Shown here piece after piece: positions 1-5,618 of a stretch of DNA of 5,812 nt. The stretch is taken from positions 1 through 5,812 of the forward strand of contig JAGGXT010000293.1 in assembly GCA_021162905.1 (NCBI GenBank), written 5' to 3'. Within the stretch, counting starts at the first letter, position 1. Every line of letters starts with the position of its first letter. The notes beneath the pieces were generated by a model. The model saw only the letters and a program-made list of their open reading frames with translations, did not search any database and had not been told where the DNA came from. The position numbers were made by a program, and so were the translations under genes. The DNA comes from Candidatus Odinarchaeota archaeon. Its GTDB lineage: Archaea; Asgardarchaeota; JAGGXT01.

Positions 1-630
1 GCACTAAATGACCTTAAAGAATACATATATATGGATGATGCGATTAGAGTTGCGGAGAGAATAAATTCACTTATTGACTCAAAAAAATATAATGCTGCGA
101 AAAACGCTTTGGATTCTCTTTCAGTACTTGTTAATACAAGATATAAATTCAATGAGGCTGTTGAGGAGAAGATTAGAAAAATCGATATGGAGCTGAAAAA
201 AATTAAGAATTTTGGAATTGATTGCGATTACATATATCAACGGCTTGAAAAAATAAAAGAAGTCATGCGCACTGATAAATATCCAAGAGTTCCTGCATTG
301 ATCAAAATTATTGAAAAAGATATAGAAAGAATGCAAACACCAAAATTTGAAGCTTTTGTGATAAAAAGGCAAGAAAACAAGTATTCACTCTTACTCAAGA
401 ATATAAGTAAAATTGTATTATCTGATATTTCGATAAAACTTTTACCAGTTTTAGCCATAGAGCCGAACGAATTTAACCTAGAGAAAATAAAAGAGCGTGA
501 AGAGGTTTCATTGGATATAGAAATAAGAGGATTAAGTCCAGGAACATTAATAACAATTTCAATGAAATATTACAATCAGCTGACTGACAGAGAGGAAAAT
601 ATGGAAATAGAAATACCTTTTGAGGATTGA
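1..630 (+). CDS. Unrecognised helical protein with C-terminal beta domain, 5'-partial
   Basis: The reading frame is open from the first base to the TGA at 628-630, giving 209 visible residues. The first ATG in frame (base 31) has no Shine-Dalgarno sequence before it, so the gene most likely begins upstream of the window and this is its C-terminal part. Roughly the first 110 residues are charged and helix-forming (KKYNAAKNAL, then KIDMELKKIKNF), with a tetratricopeptide- or coiled-coil-like look. The last ~95 residues alternate hydrophobic and polar positions (KYSLLLKNISKIVLSDISIKL is the start, EIEIPFED the end), which suggests an Ig-like beta sandwich; this is inference from pattern only. 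No signal peptide or membrane segment is visible in the part present. It overlaps the ribosome binding site of the sugar kinase gene that starts 2 bases after its stop, so the two probably form an operon. I do not recognise a family, and the function is unknown. Confidence 0.75.
   Translation, partial: ALNDLKEYIYMDDAIRVAERINSLIDSKKYNAAKNALDSLSVLVNTRYKFNEAVEEKIRKIDMELKKIKNFGIDCDYIYQRLEKIKEVMRTDKYPRVPALIKIIEKDIERMQTPKFEAFVIKRQENKYSLLLKNISKIVLSDISIKLLPVLAIEPNEFNLEKIKEREEVSLDIEIRGLSPGTLITISMKYYNQLTDREENMEIEIPFED
622..625 (+). promoter_or_regulatory. Shine-Dalgarno site that fixes the sugar kinase start
   Basis: GAGG lies inside the last codons of the upstream gene. It sits 7 bases before the ATG at 633, which is ideal spacing. 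The competing in-frame TTG at 627 is only one base away from it and so is unlikely to be used. The position inside the upstream coding sequence implies translational coupling. Confidence 0.7.
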
Positions 631-632
631 AA

Positions 633-2093
633 ATGGTTAAAAAAACTATAACGGAATTAATTAAAATTTGGGATGAAAAATATAGGTTGGCATACGATTC
701 AGTAAGCTCAAGGTTTCTCTTCTTAAAAAACTTCTTCTTTGGTTTTAATATAAATGTTGATGCCATAAGAGAGGTAGATGCTTCGCTCTTAAGACTTTTA
801 GAAAAAAATACAAAAATAAATAAAATAGAAAGAAAAAGACTTAGAGAGAAAAAGATAAAGAATTTAGATGATTTACTTATTGGTCTTACTTATTGTATGG
901 AACATGGTATCGGAGAAGAGTGGAAAATTGTAGATGAGAATGTATATCATTGGATAAATAAGAATGTTCAGTATGATCTACTCTCAATAGGTGGACAAGC
1001 AGGAATTATGGCAAATACCGCTAGTGTTCTAGGTATAAAAAATATACTCATAAACGCGCCAGTTATGACCAAAACTTTAGCATCGCTACTCTTTAAAGAG
1101 ATATTTGTTGCTAGAAGTTCTGGAGGAGGCATTAAACTATTTTCTCCATATATAATAGCTACTGAAAAGGAGGAGCTAATTCATTGGATTTTTGAATTTA
1201 AAAAAGGCTTTTCTGTTGCAATTCATGGAAAAACATTCATTGTTCCAAATAGTACTAGGTTTATCGCCACATATGATCCAATAAATTCAATGCTTACAAT
1301 AGACAAGCATCTTAAAGAATATCTTGTGATTCATGCAAAAAATTTCCATGGAGGAATTATCGCAGGTCATCACTTGATCGATCCCTCACTGGGTAAGAAG
1401 TTTATTGATGAGAGAATGAATGAAACAATAAATTTCATTAAAGCAATCAAAGAAGCAAACCGAAATCTCCTCATTAAATATGAACTTGGAATAACTGCTG
1501 ATGATTATATCATTAGTCAGATAAAACAATCAATTTTACCCCATGTTGATATAATTAGCTTAAATGAAAATGAGTTTTATATTTATTTTTTTGGTACAAA
1601 AGAAAGTACTAACATATCTATAGAGGAAAGATGTAAAAAGCTTTTAACTGGTTTTCTTAAAATTTTATCAAACATAAACGTATCAATTCATTTACACACT
1701 TTCGATACCACATTCTTTATAACTCCTCCAGTAACGAATAACAGAGATATGAAAATTGAGAAATTCTTAAATGCTACATTATTCGGTTCATTGGTAACTT
1801 CCGTAAGAGCGATTTTGGGAAAAGAACCTTCACTAATGGAAATTAGAAACATGCTAGAGAATAAGAATGCCTTTTACTATCAAGAGCGTGCATTTAAGAC
1901 TATGAACTATTTAGATAAATTAATAAGAGAAAAACATTCAGCTACAGATGGAAATTTACTTGAAGATGGATTTATAGAAACAGATAATTTTTCATTAATC
2001 GCAATACCTATAAAGTTTGTTGAAAATCCCTTAAAAACTGTTGGGTTAGGAGATACCTGCTCTGTTTCTCAATTCTTGGCTCTGTTTACCTGA
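633..2093 (+). CDS. ADP-dependent glucokinase/phosphofructokinase family kinase
   Basis: Probable cytoplasmic sugar kinase that uses ADP, not ATP, as phosphoryl donor to phosphorylate glucose or fructose 6-phosphate in the modified Embden-Meyerhof pathway of archaea. It has 486 residues from the ATG, near or slightly above the usual 450-470. Family marks appear in order: GFNINVDAI (37-45), GGQAG (120-124, sugar binding), RFIATYD (209-215), AGHH (244-247, where many relatives have a GFQ/GLQ-type motif), NENE (311-314, the NxxE metal-site motif), IHLHT (352-356) and GLGDT (471-475) with catalytic base Asp474. All key blocks are present, so it should be active. Between blocks the sequence is divergent: for example, NSTRFI replaces the more usual PR-NRFI. 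I cannot tell glucokinase, phosphofructokinase or bifunctional activity apart from sequence alone. ATG 633 is chosen over TTG 627 because of the GAGG spacing. It follows the upstream gene by 2 bases and ends exactly against the stop of the convergent HEAT gene. Confidence 0.9.
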   Translation: MVKKTITELIKIWDEKYRLAYDSVSSRFLFLKNFFFGFNINVDAIREVDASLLRLLEKNTKINKIERKRLREKKIKNLDDLLIGLTYCMEHGIGEEWKIVDENVYHWINKNVQYDLLSIGGQAGIMANTASVLGIKNILINAPVMTKTLASLLFKEIFVARSSGGGIKLFSPYIIATEKEELIHWIFEFKKGFSVAIHGKTFIVPNSTRFIATYDPINSMLTIDKHLKEYLVIHAKNFHGGIIAGHHLIDPSLGKKFIDERMNETINFIKAIKEANRNLLIKYELGITADDYIISQIKQSILPHVDIISLNENEFYIYFFGTKESTNISIEERCKKLLTGFLKILSNINVSIHLHTFDTTFFITPPVTNNRDMKIEKFLNATLFGSLVTSVRAILGKEPSLMEIRNMLENKNAFYYQERAFKTMNYLDKLIREKHSATDGNLLEDGFIETDNFSLIAIPIKFVENPLKTVGLGDTCSVSQFLALFT

Positions 2094-2885
2094 TTATAAG
2101 ACTTGTTTTTCTTTTGCTATAAGTCTTATATCGATTCCTAGCTTAGAGCATAAATCTTGCAGTACGTCACGAGCCATTTCTTTAACATACCATATTTCCC
2201 CTTGTGCTTGTAGTTTTAGTAGCTTTACGATTGCTGTTCTTACACCCTCAGGATGCTGCTCTGAGAGTATTCCTAAGGTTTCAGCAGCTGCTCGTCTTAC
2301 CAACGAATCCTCATCTGATAGAAGATCAATTAAAATTGGAATTGCTTCTTTAACCATATGTATGTTAGCACTTCCAATAAGTCCTATTGCCATTATTGCT
2401 TTTTCGCGAATCGTGGGATCGGGATCATCTAGCATAGCAATTATCATAGGAACTGCCTTTTTTACAACCCCAGGATAAATGCTACCAATATGACTTAAAG
2501 CAACAATAGCACTTTGTTTCATAGCGGGGGATTTATGTTTTAGAAATTTTATAATTTCTGGGACTATTGGACTAACTAAAGTTATTTTCCCCTTCCCAAT
2601 ACGACCTAATGCTATAACAACAGATGTTTTAACGGCAACATTATCTTTCTTCATAATTTTAACTAAGACTGGAATTGCCTTTGAAACAATATCAGGATTC
2701 TTCTCTCCAATAAGGCCTATTAGAAGAGCTGCATTCCCTCTTATCATTGGATTTTTATCTTTCAAGAATTTTATTACCATGTCTATTTTGTTTGGATATT
2801 TTCTTAGAAGAAGATTAGAAAGTTCATTAAATTGTTTCTTTAACAGCATATCCTTTAATCTTTCCTCTACAAGCTCAGAAGCCAT
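2094..2885 (-). CDS. HEAT-repeat protein with exact 37-residue period
   Basis: This 263-residue, probably soluble protein is almost entirely HEAT/ARM-type helical repeats, a scaffold for protein-protein or protein-nucleic acid contacts. The period is exactly 37 residues with no indels: the equivalent small residue falls at G57, G94, S131, G168 and G205, and a second set at G60, G97, G134 and G171. Each unit has the form A-I-P-x-L-(I/V)-x-x-(L/M) followed by D/K-rich turn and R/K-x-x-A-x-x-A-(L/I)-G. The first ~35 residues are a charged helical cap, and the segment after residue 225 (YVKEMARDVLQDL) looks like a decayed last unit. There is no catalytic motif and no lyase-type phycobilisome signature that I can see. 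The ATG at 2883-2885 has a weak GGGG site 7 bases upstream; another ATG 13 bases further up is out of frame. A TATA-like box lies about 50 bases before the start, so it appears to be transcribed alone. Partner unknown. Confidence 0.88.
   Translation of the reverse strand: MASELVEERLKDMLLKKQFNELSNLLLRKYPNKIDMVIKFLKDKNPMIRGNAALLIGLIGEKNPDIVSKAIPVLVKIMKKDNVAVKTSVVIALGRIGKGKITLVSPIVPEIIKFLKHKSPAMKQSAIVALSHIGSIYPGVVKKAVPMIIAMLDDPDPTIREKAIMAIGLIGSANIHMVKEAIPILIDLLSDEDSLVRRAAAETLGILSEQHPEGVRTAIVKLLKLQAQGEIWYVKEMARDVLQDLCSKLGIDIRLIAKEKQVL
2095..2130 (+). terminator. Inverted repeat with T-rich loop at the convergent gene junction
   Basis: TATAAGACTT (2095-2104) and AAGTCTTATA (2121-2130) are perfect 10-bp inverted repeats around a 16-base loop. 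The loop carries TTTTTCTTTT (2106-2115) on the + strand. The element starts 2 bases after the kinase TGA. Archaeal RNA polymerase stops at T-runs in the non-template strand, so the T-rich loop would end the kinase transcript at once, and the stem could protect its 3' end. The whole element also encodes the last residues of the convergent HEAT protein. On the minus strand the loop is A-rich, so it is not an obvious terminator in that direction. The repeat is read directly; its role is inferred. Confidence 0.55.
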
Positions 2886-2931
2886 AAGTAAACCCCATAA
2901 GGAAATATACTTACAAAATTAAGATATTTTC

Positions 2932-2940
2932 AAATATAAA
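2932..2940 (-). promoter_or_regulatory. TATA-like box for the HEAT gene
   Basis: Read on the minus strand, the stretch gives TTTATATTT. With the usual archaeal spacing of about 25 bases from box to transcription start, RNA would begin near 2911, leaving a leader of roughly 25 bases before the ATG. The AT-rich background makes chance matches common, so this rests on position as much as on sequence. Confidence 0.4.
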
Positions 2941-2967
2941 AATATTAATAATTGCATTTTAGATTAT

Positions 2968-2976
2968 CATATAAAC
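2968..2976 (+). promoter_or_regulatory. TATA-like box for the CoA-gene operon
   Basis: CATATAAAC lies about 25-30 bases before a predicted transcription start near 2998. That gives a leader just long enough to carry the GGTGAT ribosome site at 3007. The box and the one for the divergent HEAT gene lie within about 45 bases of each other, so one bound regulator could affect both. I see no clear operator palindrome between them. Confidence 0.4.
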
Positions 2977-3006
2977 ATACTCTTTACGTTCACCATAACA
3001 CTTTAA

Positions 3007-3012
3007 GGTGAT
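3007..3012 (+). promoter_or_regulatory. Shine-Dalgarno site that decides the TIGR04076 gene start
   Basis: GGTGAT matches the archaeal anti-Shine-Dalgarno end of 16S rRNA (AUCACC) and sits 4 bases before ATG 3017. The in-frame GTG at 3008 is part of this site and is therefore not the start. Confidence 0.65.
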
Positions 3013-3016
3013 TCAT

Positions 3017-3325
3017 ATGGGTAGTTATAGAATTCAGATAAAAGTAGAGAATATTAAAGGAAAATGCCCAGTATATAAACTTGGTGATACAATAATCATT
3101 GATAAATTCTATATAAATACTAATAAGTCTGCAAATGTTTGTATTCACGCTTTTGGTGCATTATTATCTTTATTGTCTGCATTCATTCATGGTTCTTCAG
3201 CTAAAGAATTAGGTATAGGGAAAGAACACGATATTGGTTATCTTCAATGTCCAGACCCAGGACCTCCAACTACTTGTGGAGGGACAGTTACTTTTAAACT
3301 TATAAGAGAAAAATTGGAGGATTAA
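3017..3325 (+). CDS. TIGR04076-family small cysteine protein
   Basis: The protein has 102 residues and belongs, by recalled pattern, to the widespread but uncharacterised TIGR04076 family. It has a lysine/valine-rich first strand, then GKCPVYKLGD (15-24), a central helical stretch with Cys42 (NVCIHAFGALLSLLS), and a C-terminal CPDPG (78-82) leading into a final strand GGTVTFKLI. Cys17, Cys42 and Cys78 are the usual conserved cysteines; Cys87, in PPTTCGG, appears to be extra. Conserved cysteines suggest metal or redox chemistry, but no activity is known to me. The length is normal. ATG 3017 is chosen over GTG 3008 because GGTGAT at 3007-3012 is its ribosome site. It is first in a close-packed operon with a membrane protein and two CoA-synthesis enzymes. 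The next gene's GGAGG lies in its last codons, so the two are probably coupled. Confidence 0.8.
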   Translation: MGSYRIQIKVENIKGKCPVYKLGDTIIIDKFYINTNKSANVCIHAFGALLSLLSAFIHGSSAKELGIGKEHDIGYLQCPDPGPPTTCGGTVTFKLIREKLED

Positions 3326-3329
3326 ATAA

Positions 3330-3767
3330 ATGAAACACAGTTACGGAGCTAGGGTCAAAAAAGATGCGCTATTGGCATATTTAGGGTTATCTTCTATTGT
3401 TGTAATTATATTAAGTGCTATTATTTTTCTCAAGTTTAATTTAGTTTTTGTATCATTTATTTTATTGCTCATAACCCTTGGATTATGGATATATTATCAC
3501 ATTCATAAGTCTAATTTAACTCCAGTGATTTCCAAAAATATCTTTTTTTCCTCAAAGGTGATATATTATGTTTCAACATGGGTTATATTCGAGGAGATAT
3601 TTTCCATAGGTTTTCTTTGGACCGGACTTAAATTTGCAAACTACATAGTAGAATATGCAATCATTTTCCTTTTAGCGCTGATTGCCACAGTATATATAGA
3701 TATTACAGTGGATAAACATATTCTAGGGGAAGAGATAAGAATAAAAGGGATAAGGAGAGGTAAATAA
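3330..3767 (+). CDS. Unrecognised four-helix membrane protein
   Basis: This 145-residue protein has four likely membrane segments at about 13-34, 36-56, 76-98 and 104-124. The N-terminus (GARVKKDA) and C-terminus (GIRRGK) are both positively charged. By the positive-inside rule, with four passes, both ends would lie in the cytoplasm. The third segment is unusual in holding two adjacent glutamates (WVIFEEIFS, Glu88-Glu89), which could be functional in a transporter or membrane enzyme, or could lie at the membrane surface. The ATG has a GGAGG site (3316-3320) 9 bases upstream, inside the end of the preceding gene. Its stop is separated by one base from the ATG of the ligase gene. I do not recognise a family. 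Linkage to CoA genes raises, but does not show, a role in transport of a pantothenate-related compound. Confidence 0.8.
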   Translation: MKHSYGARVKKDALLAYLGLSSIVVIILSAIIFLKFNLVFVSFILLLITLGLWIYYHIHKSNLTPVISKNIFFSSKVIYYVSTWVIFEEIFSIGFLWTGLKFANYIVEYAIIFLLALIATVYIDITVDKHILGEEIRIKGIRRGK

Positions 3768-3768
3768 G

Positions 3769-4560
3769 ATGAGTGAAATACCAGATTCTCATCCTAGAGC
3801 ATGGTCTCTAAAGATTAGACATCGATTAGTTGAAGGATTAAAGAAAAAAGTGGTTACTGAAAGTGGACTTATAGCACATGGAAGAGGAGAGGCTTTTGAT
3901 TATTTACTAGGGGAAAAGACAATTCCACCAGCAGAGGAGGCTATAAAAGCTGCAGCTGCAACATTTTTGCTCGCAGAACATCCAGTTATAAGTGTAAATG
4001 GAAATGTTGCAGCACTTGTTGCGAAAGAAGTTATAGAGTTGGCAGAGGTTACCAATGCAAAAATAGAAGTTAATATATTTTACAGAGAGCCGGGCAGATT
4101 AGAGGCTATTAAGAAAGAATTAATTGAACATGGTGCGAGAGATGTTTTAGGTGTTGATGAAAAATTTTGGACAAAAATACCAGAAATTTCAAGTATGCGT
4201 AGAATCGTTGATGTACGTGGTATATACAAAGCTGATGTTGTTTTTGTACCTTTAGAAGATGGAGATCGAACTGAAGCTTTGAGAAAGCTTGGAAAGACAG
4301 TTATTGCTGTTGACTTGAACCCACTAAGTAGAACCGCGCAATGGGCAAATATAACTATTGTTGATAATATTGTTAGATGCATGCCTTTGTTAATTAAGTA
4401 TAGTAAAGAGTTTAAGAATGTATCCAAGAGTGAATTAAGGAATATAAAAGAGAAGTATGACAATAAGGAAATTTTAAAATCTGTATTGGCATATATTAAG
4501 AATAGACTTGATAATCTGTCAAAAAAGGGAATAATAATAGATGAGGTTTTTAACTATTAG
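3769..4560 (+). CDS. 4-phosphopantoate--beta-alanine ligase (phosphopantothenate synthetase)
   Basis: Archaeal CoA-pathway enzyme that uses ATP to join 4-phosphopantoate and beta-alanine into 4'-phosphopantothenate. With pantoate kinase it replaces the bacterial PanC/pantothenate kinase route. The 263 residues match the family's usual length (formerly DUF137). Family blocks are all visible: SHPRAWSL (7-14), HGRGEAFDYLLGE (37-49), NGN (77-79), NIFYR (102-106), VPLEDGDRTEAL (160-171), VDLNPLSRTA (181-190) and ITIVDNIVR (195-203). The last ~50 residues are a lysine-rich, less conserved helical tail. The ATG is preceded by GGAGAGGT (3754-3761). It begins one base after the membrane-protein stop and is followed by the ketopantoate reductase gene, whose ribosome site overlaps this gene's TAG. 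Cytoplasmic; the family works as a homodimer in characterised species. Confidence 0.93.
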   Translation: MSEIPDSHPRAWSLKIRHRLVEGLKKKVVTESGLIAHGRGEAFDYLLGEKTIPPAEEAIKAAAATFLLAEHPVISVNGNVAALVAKEVIELAEVTNAKIEVNIFYREPGRLEAIKKELIEHGARDVLGVDEKFWTKIPEISSMRRIVDVRGIYKADVVFVPLEDGDRTEALRKLGKTVIAVDLNPLSRTAQWANITIVDNIVRCMPLLIKYSKEFKNVSKSELRNIKEKYDNKEILKSVLAYIKNRLDNLSKKGIIIDEVFNY

Positions 4561-4565
4561 GTGAT
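4560..4565 (+). promoter_or_regulatory. Shine-Dalgarno site that decides the panE start
   Basis: GGTGAT begins on the last base of the upstream TAG stop and lies 7 bases before ATG 4573. The in-frame GTG 4561 and ATG 4564 both fall inside or against this site, so they are poor start candidates. The overlap with the stop codon implies coupled translation. Confidence 0.65.
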
Positions 4566-4572
4566 GGAAAGT

Positions 4573-5508
4573 ATGAGTTTAAGGCTTTTGATTTTCGGTG
4601 CTGGTGCAATTGGAAGTCTAATAGGAGGTTTCTTAAAGAAAGCAGGGTTTGATGTTGTTCTTATTGGCAGAGAGAAACATGTGAGAGCTATAAATGAAAA
4701 TGGACTTAGAGTAATTTCACCATTAGAAAATTTTACTATTAAGATAGACGCATTTACTTCTGTAGATGAAATAAATGAACCTTCTTTTGATGTGATTTTT
4801 ATAACTGTTAAAGCCTATGATACAAAGACTGCGAGTCAAGAAATAAATAAGATAGTAAATGGGGATGAATATATTGTAACCTTACAAAATGGATTAGGGT
4901 TGGAGGATATAATTAGAGCCATTATAAGAGATGCTTTGTTAATACGAGGAGTAATATCGCATGCTGCTATGTTAAGAGAGCCAGGAGTTGTTGAACATAC
5001 AGGACTTGGTGACTTGATTTTCGGCCCAGTTAGAGCACCCTCAATGGGAATCATCAAAGAAATAGCAGAAAAATTAGAAGAAGAAACTAAAATGAGTGCA
5101 AAAATAGTGAATAATATAAGAAGCTACGTTTGGTTAAAACTCCTTATAAATGCAGCAATTAACCCTATTGGAGCAATAACAGGACTCAAAAATGGGCAAC
5201 TTTTAGAACATGAAGAACTAAAGACTCTTATGAAAAATGTTATTTATGAGGGGTTGGCAGTAACTCGAAAATTAGGTATTACTTTACCATCGGATCCTCT
5301 CTCTAAAACTTTTGAAGTAGCTCAAAAAACAGCAAATAACAAATGCTCTATGTTGCAAGATATAGAGAAGAGGAGAAAGACCGAGATAGATTATATTAAT
5401 GGAGCCATTGTTTATCAAGCGATTTTAAATAATCTTGCAGCACCAGTTAATGATACGTTAACTAAATTGATTAAAGGATTTGAAGCTACGTATTTAAAGA
5501 CTTATTAA
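4573..5508 (+). CDS. panE: 2-dehydropantoate 2-reductase (ketopantoate reductase)
   Basis: Reduces ketopantoate to pantoate with NAD(P)H, the step before pantoate kinase and the ligase encoded just upstream. It has 311 residues from ATG 4573, normal for PanE/ApbA. The N-terminal Rossmann domain has GAGAIG (9-14). VKAYDT (79-84) and LQNGLG (104-109) line the cofactor and substrate cleft. The C-terminal helical domain has the catalytic lysine in WLK (Lys189), then Asn193 and Asn197, and SMLQD with TEIDYING (259-277), including Ser259 and Glu271. These match the E. coli active-site residues by position in the motif order. The chosen start puts the nucleotide loop at residue 9, as in relatives, and fits the GGTGAT site; GTG 4561 would only add four residues. 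The sole cysteine is Cys258, in the C-terminal motif. The ligase stop lies 12 bases upstream, so it is last in the operon. Confidence 0.95.
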   Translation: MSLRLLIFGAGAIGSLIGGFLKKAGFDVVLIGREKHVRAINENGLRVISPLENFTIKIDAFTSVDEINEPSFDVIFITVKAYDTKTASQEINKIVNGDEYIVTLQNGLGLEDIIRAIIRDALLIRGVISHAAMLREPGVVEHTGLGDLIFGPVRAPSMGIIKEIAEKLEEETKMSAKIVNNIRSYVWLKLLINAAINPIGAITGLKNGQLLEHEELKTLMKNVIYEGLAVTRKLGITLPSDPLSKTFEVAQKTANNKCSMLQDIEKRRKTEIDYINGAIVYQAILNNLAAPVNDTLTKLIKGFEATYLKTY

Positions 5509-5546
5509 TTTATTTTCTTTATTCTTTGAATAAGAAGGATAAGTTT
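5509..5546 (+). terminator. T-rich hairpin region after panE
   Basis: Directly after the panE stop comes a T-rich run (TTTATTTTCTTTATTCTTT). It includes a stem TTATTC (5519-5524) / GAATAA (5528-5533) with a 3-base loop, extendable by TTC/GAA across a one-base bulge. TTTTT follows at 5542-5546. T-runs alone suffice for archaeal termination, so this is a reasonable end for the four-gene transcript. The rest of the gap to 5618 holds another T-run (5595-5600) and nothing else I can name. Confidence 0.45.
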
Positions 5547-5618
5547 TTCCCTCAGTTACTATTTTAAGTTCCTCGTAGCACATTAGAATTTTAATTTTTT
5601 ATACAATAGCTGGAATTA

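Noticed and set aside
121..766. Several minus-strand open frames of 73-97 codons across the first gene and the kinase start
   Set aside because: They mirror lysine-rich coding on the + strand (giving Phe/Leu-rich peptides), overlap each other and lack start signals.
2886..3016. Possible riboswitch or operator in the divergent promoter region
   Set aside because: The leaders implied by the TATA-like boxes are only about 20-27 bases, too short for a riboswitch, and I see no convincing palindrome beyond short AT-rich ones.
3543..3570. T7 run followed by GGTGAT and an ATG inside the membrane-protein gene
   Set aside because: The ATG is out of frame and its reading frame ends after about 13 codons. 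The surrounding frame continues as a plausible membrane protein, so this is likely a chance match; the T-run could cause some early termination but nothing shows it.
4080..4463. 127-codon open frame on the minus strand opposite the ligase gene
   Set aside because: The opposite strand encodes every block of the phosphopantoate--beta-alanine ligase family. The antisense peptide is low-complexity Ser/Leu/Phe-rich and has no ribosome site.
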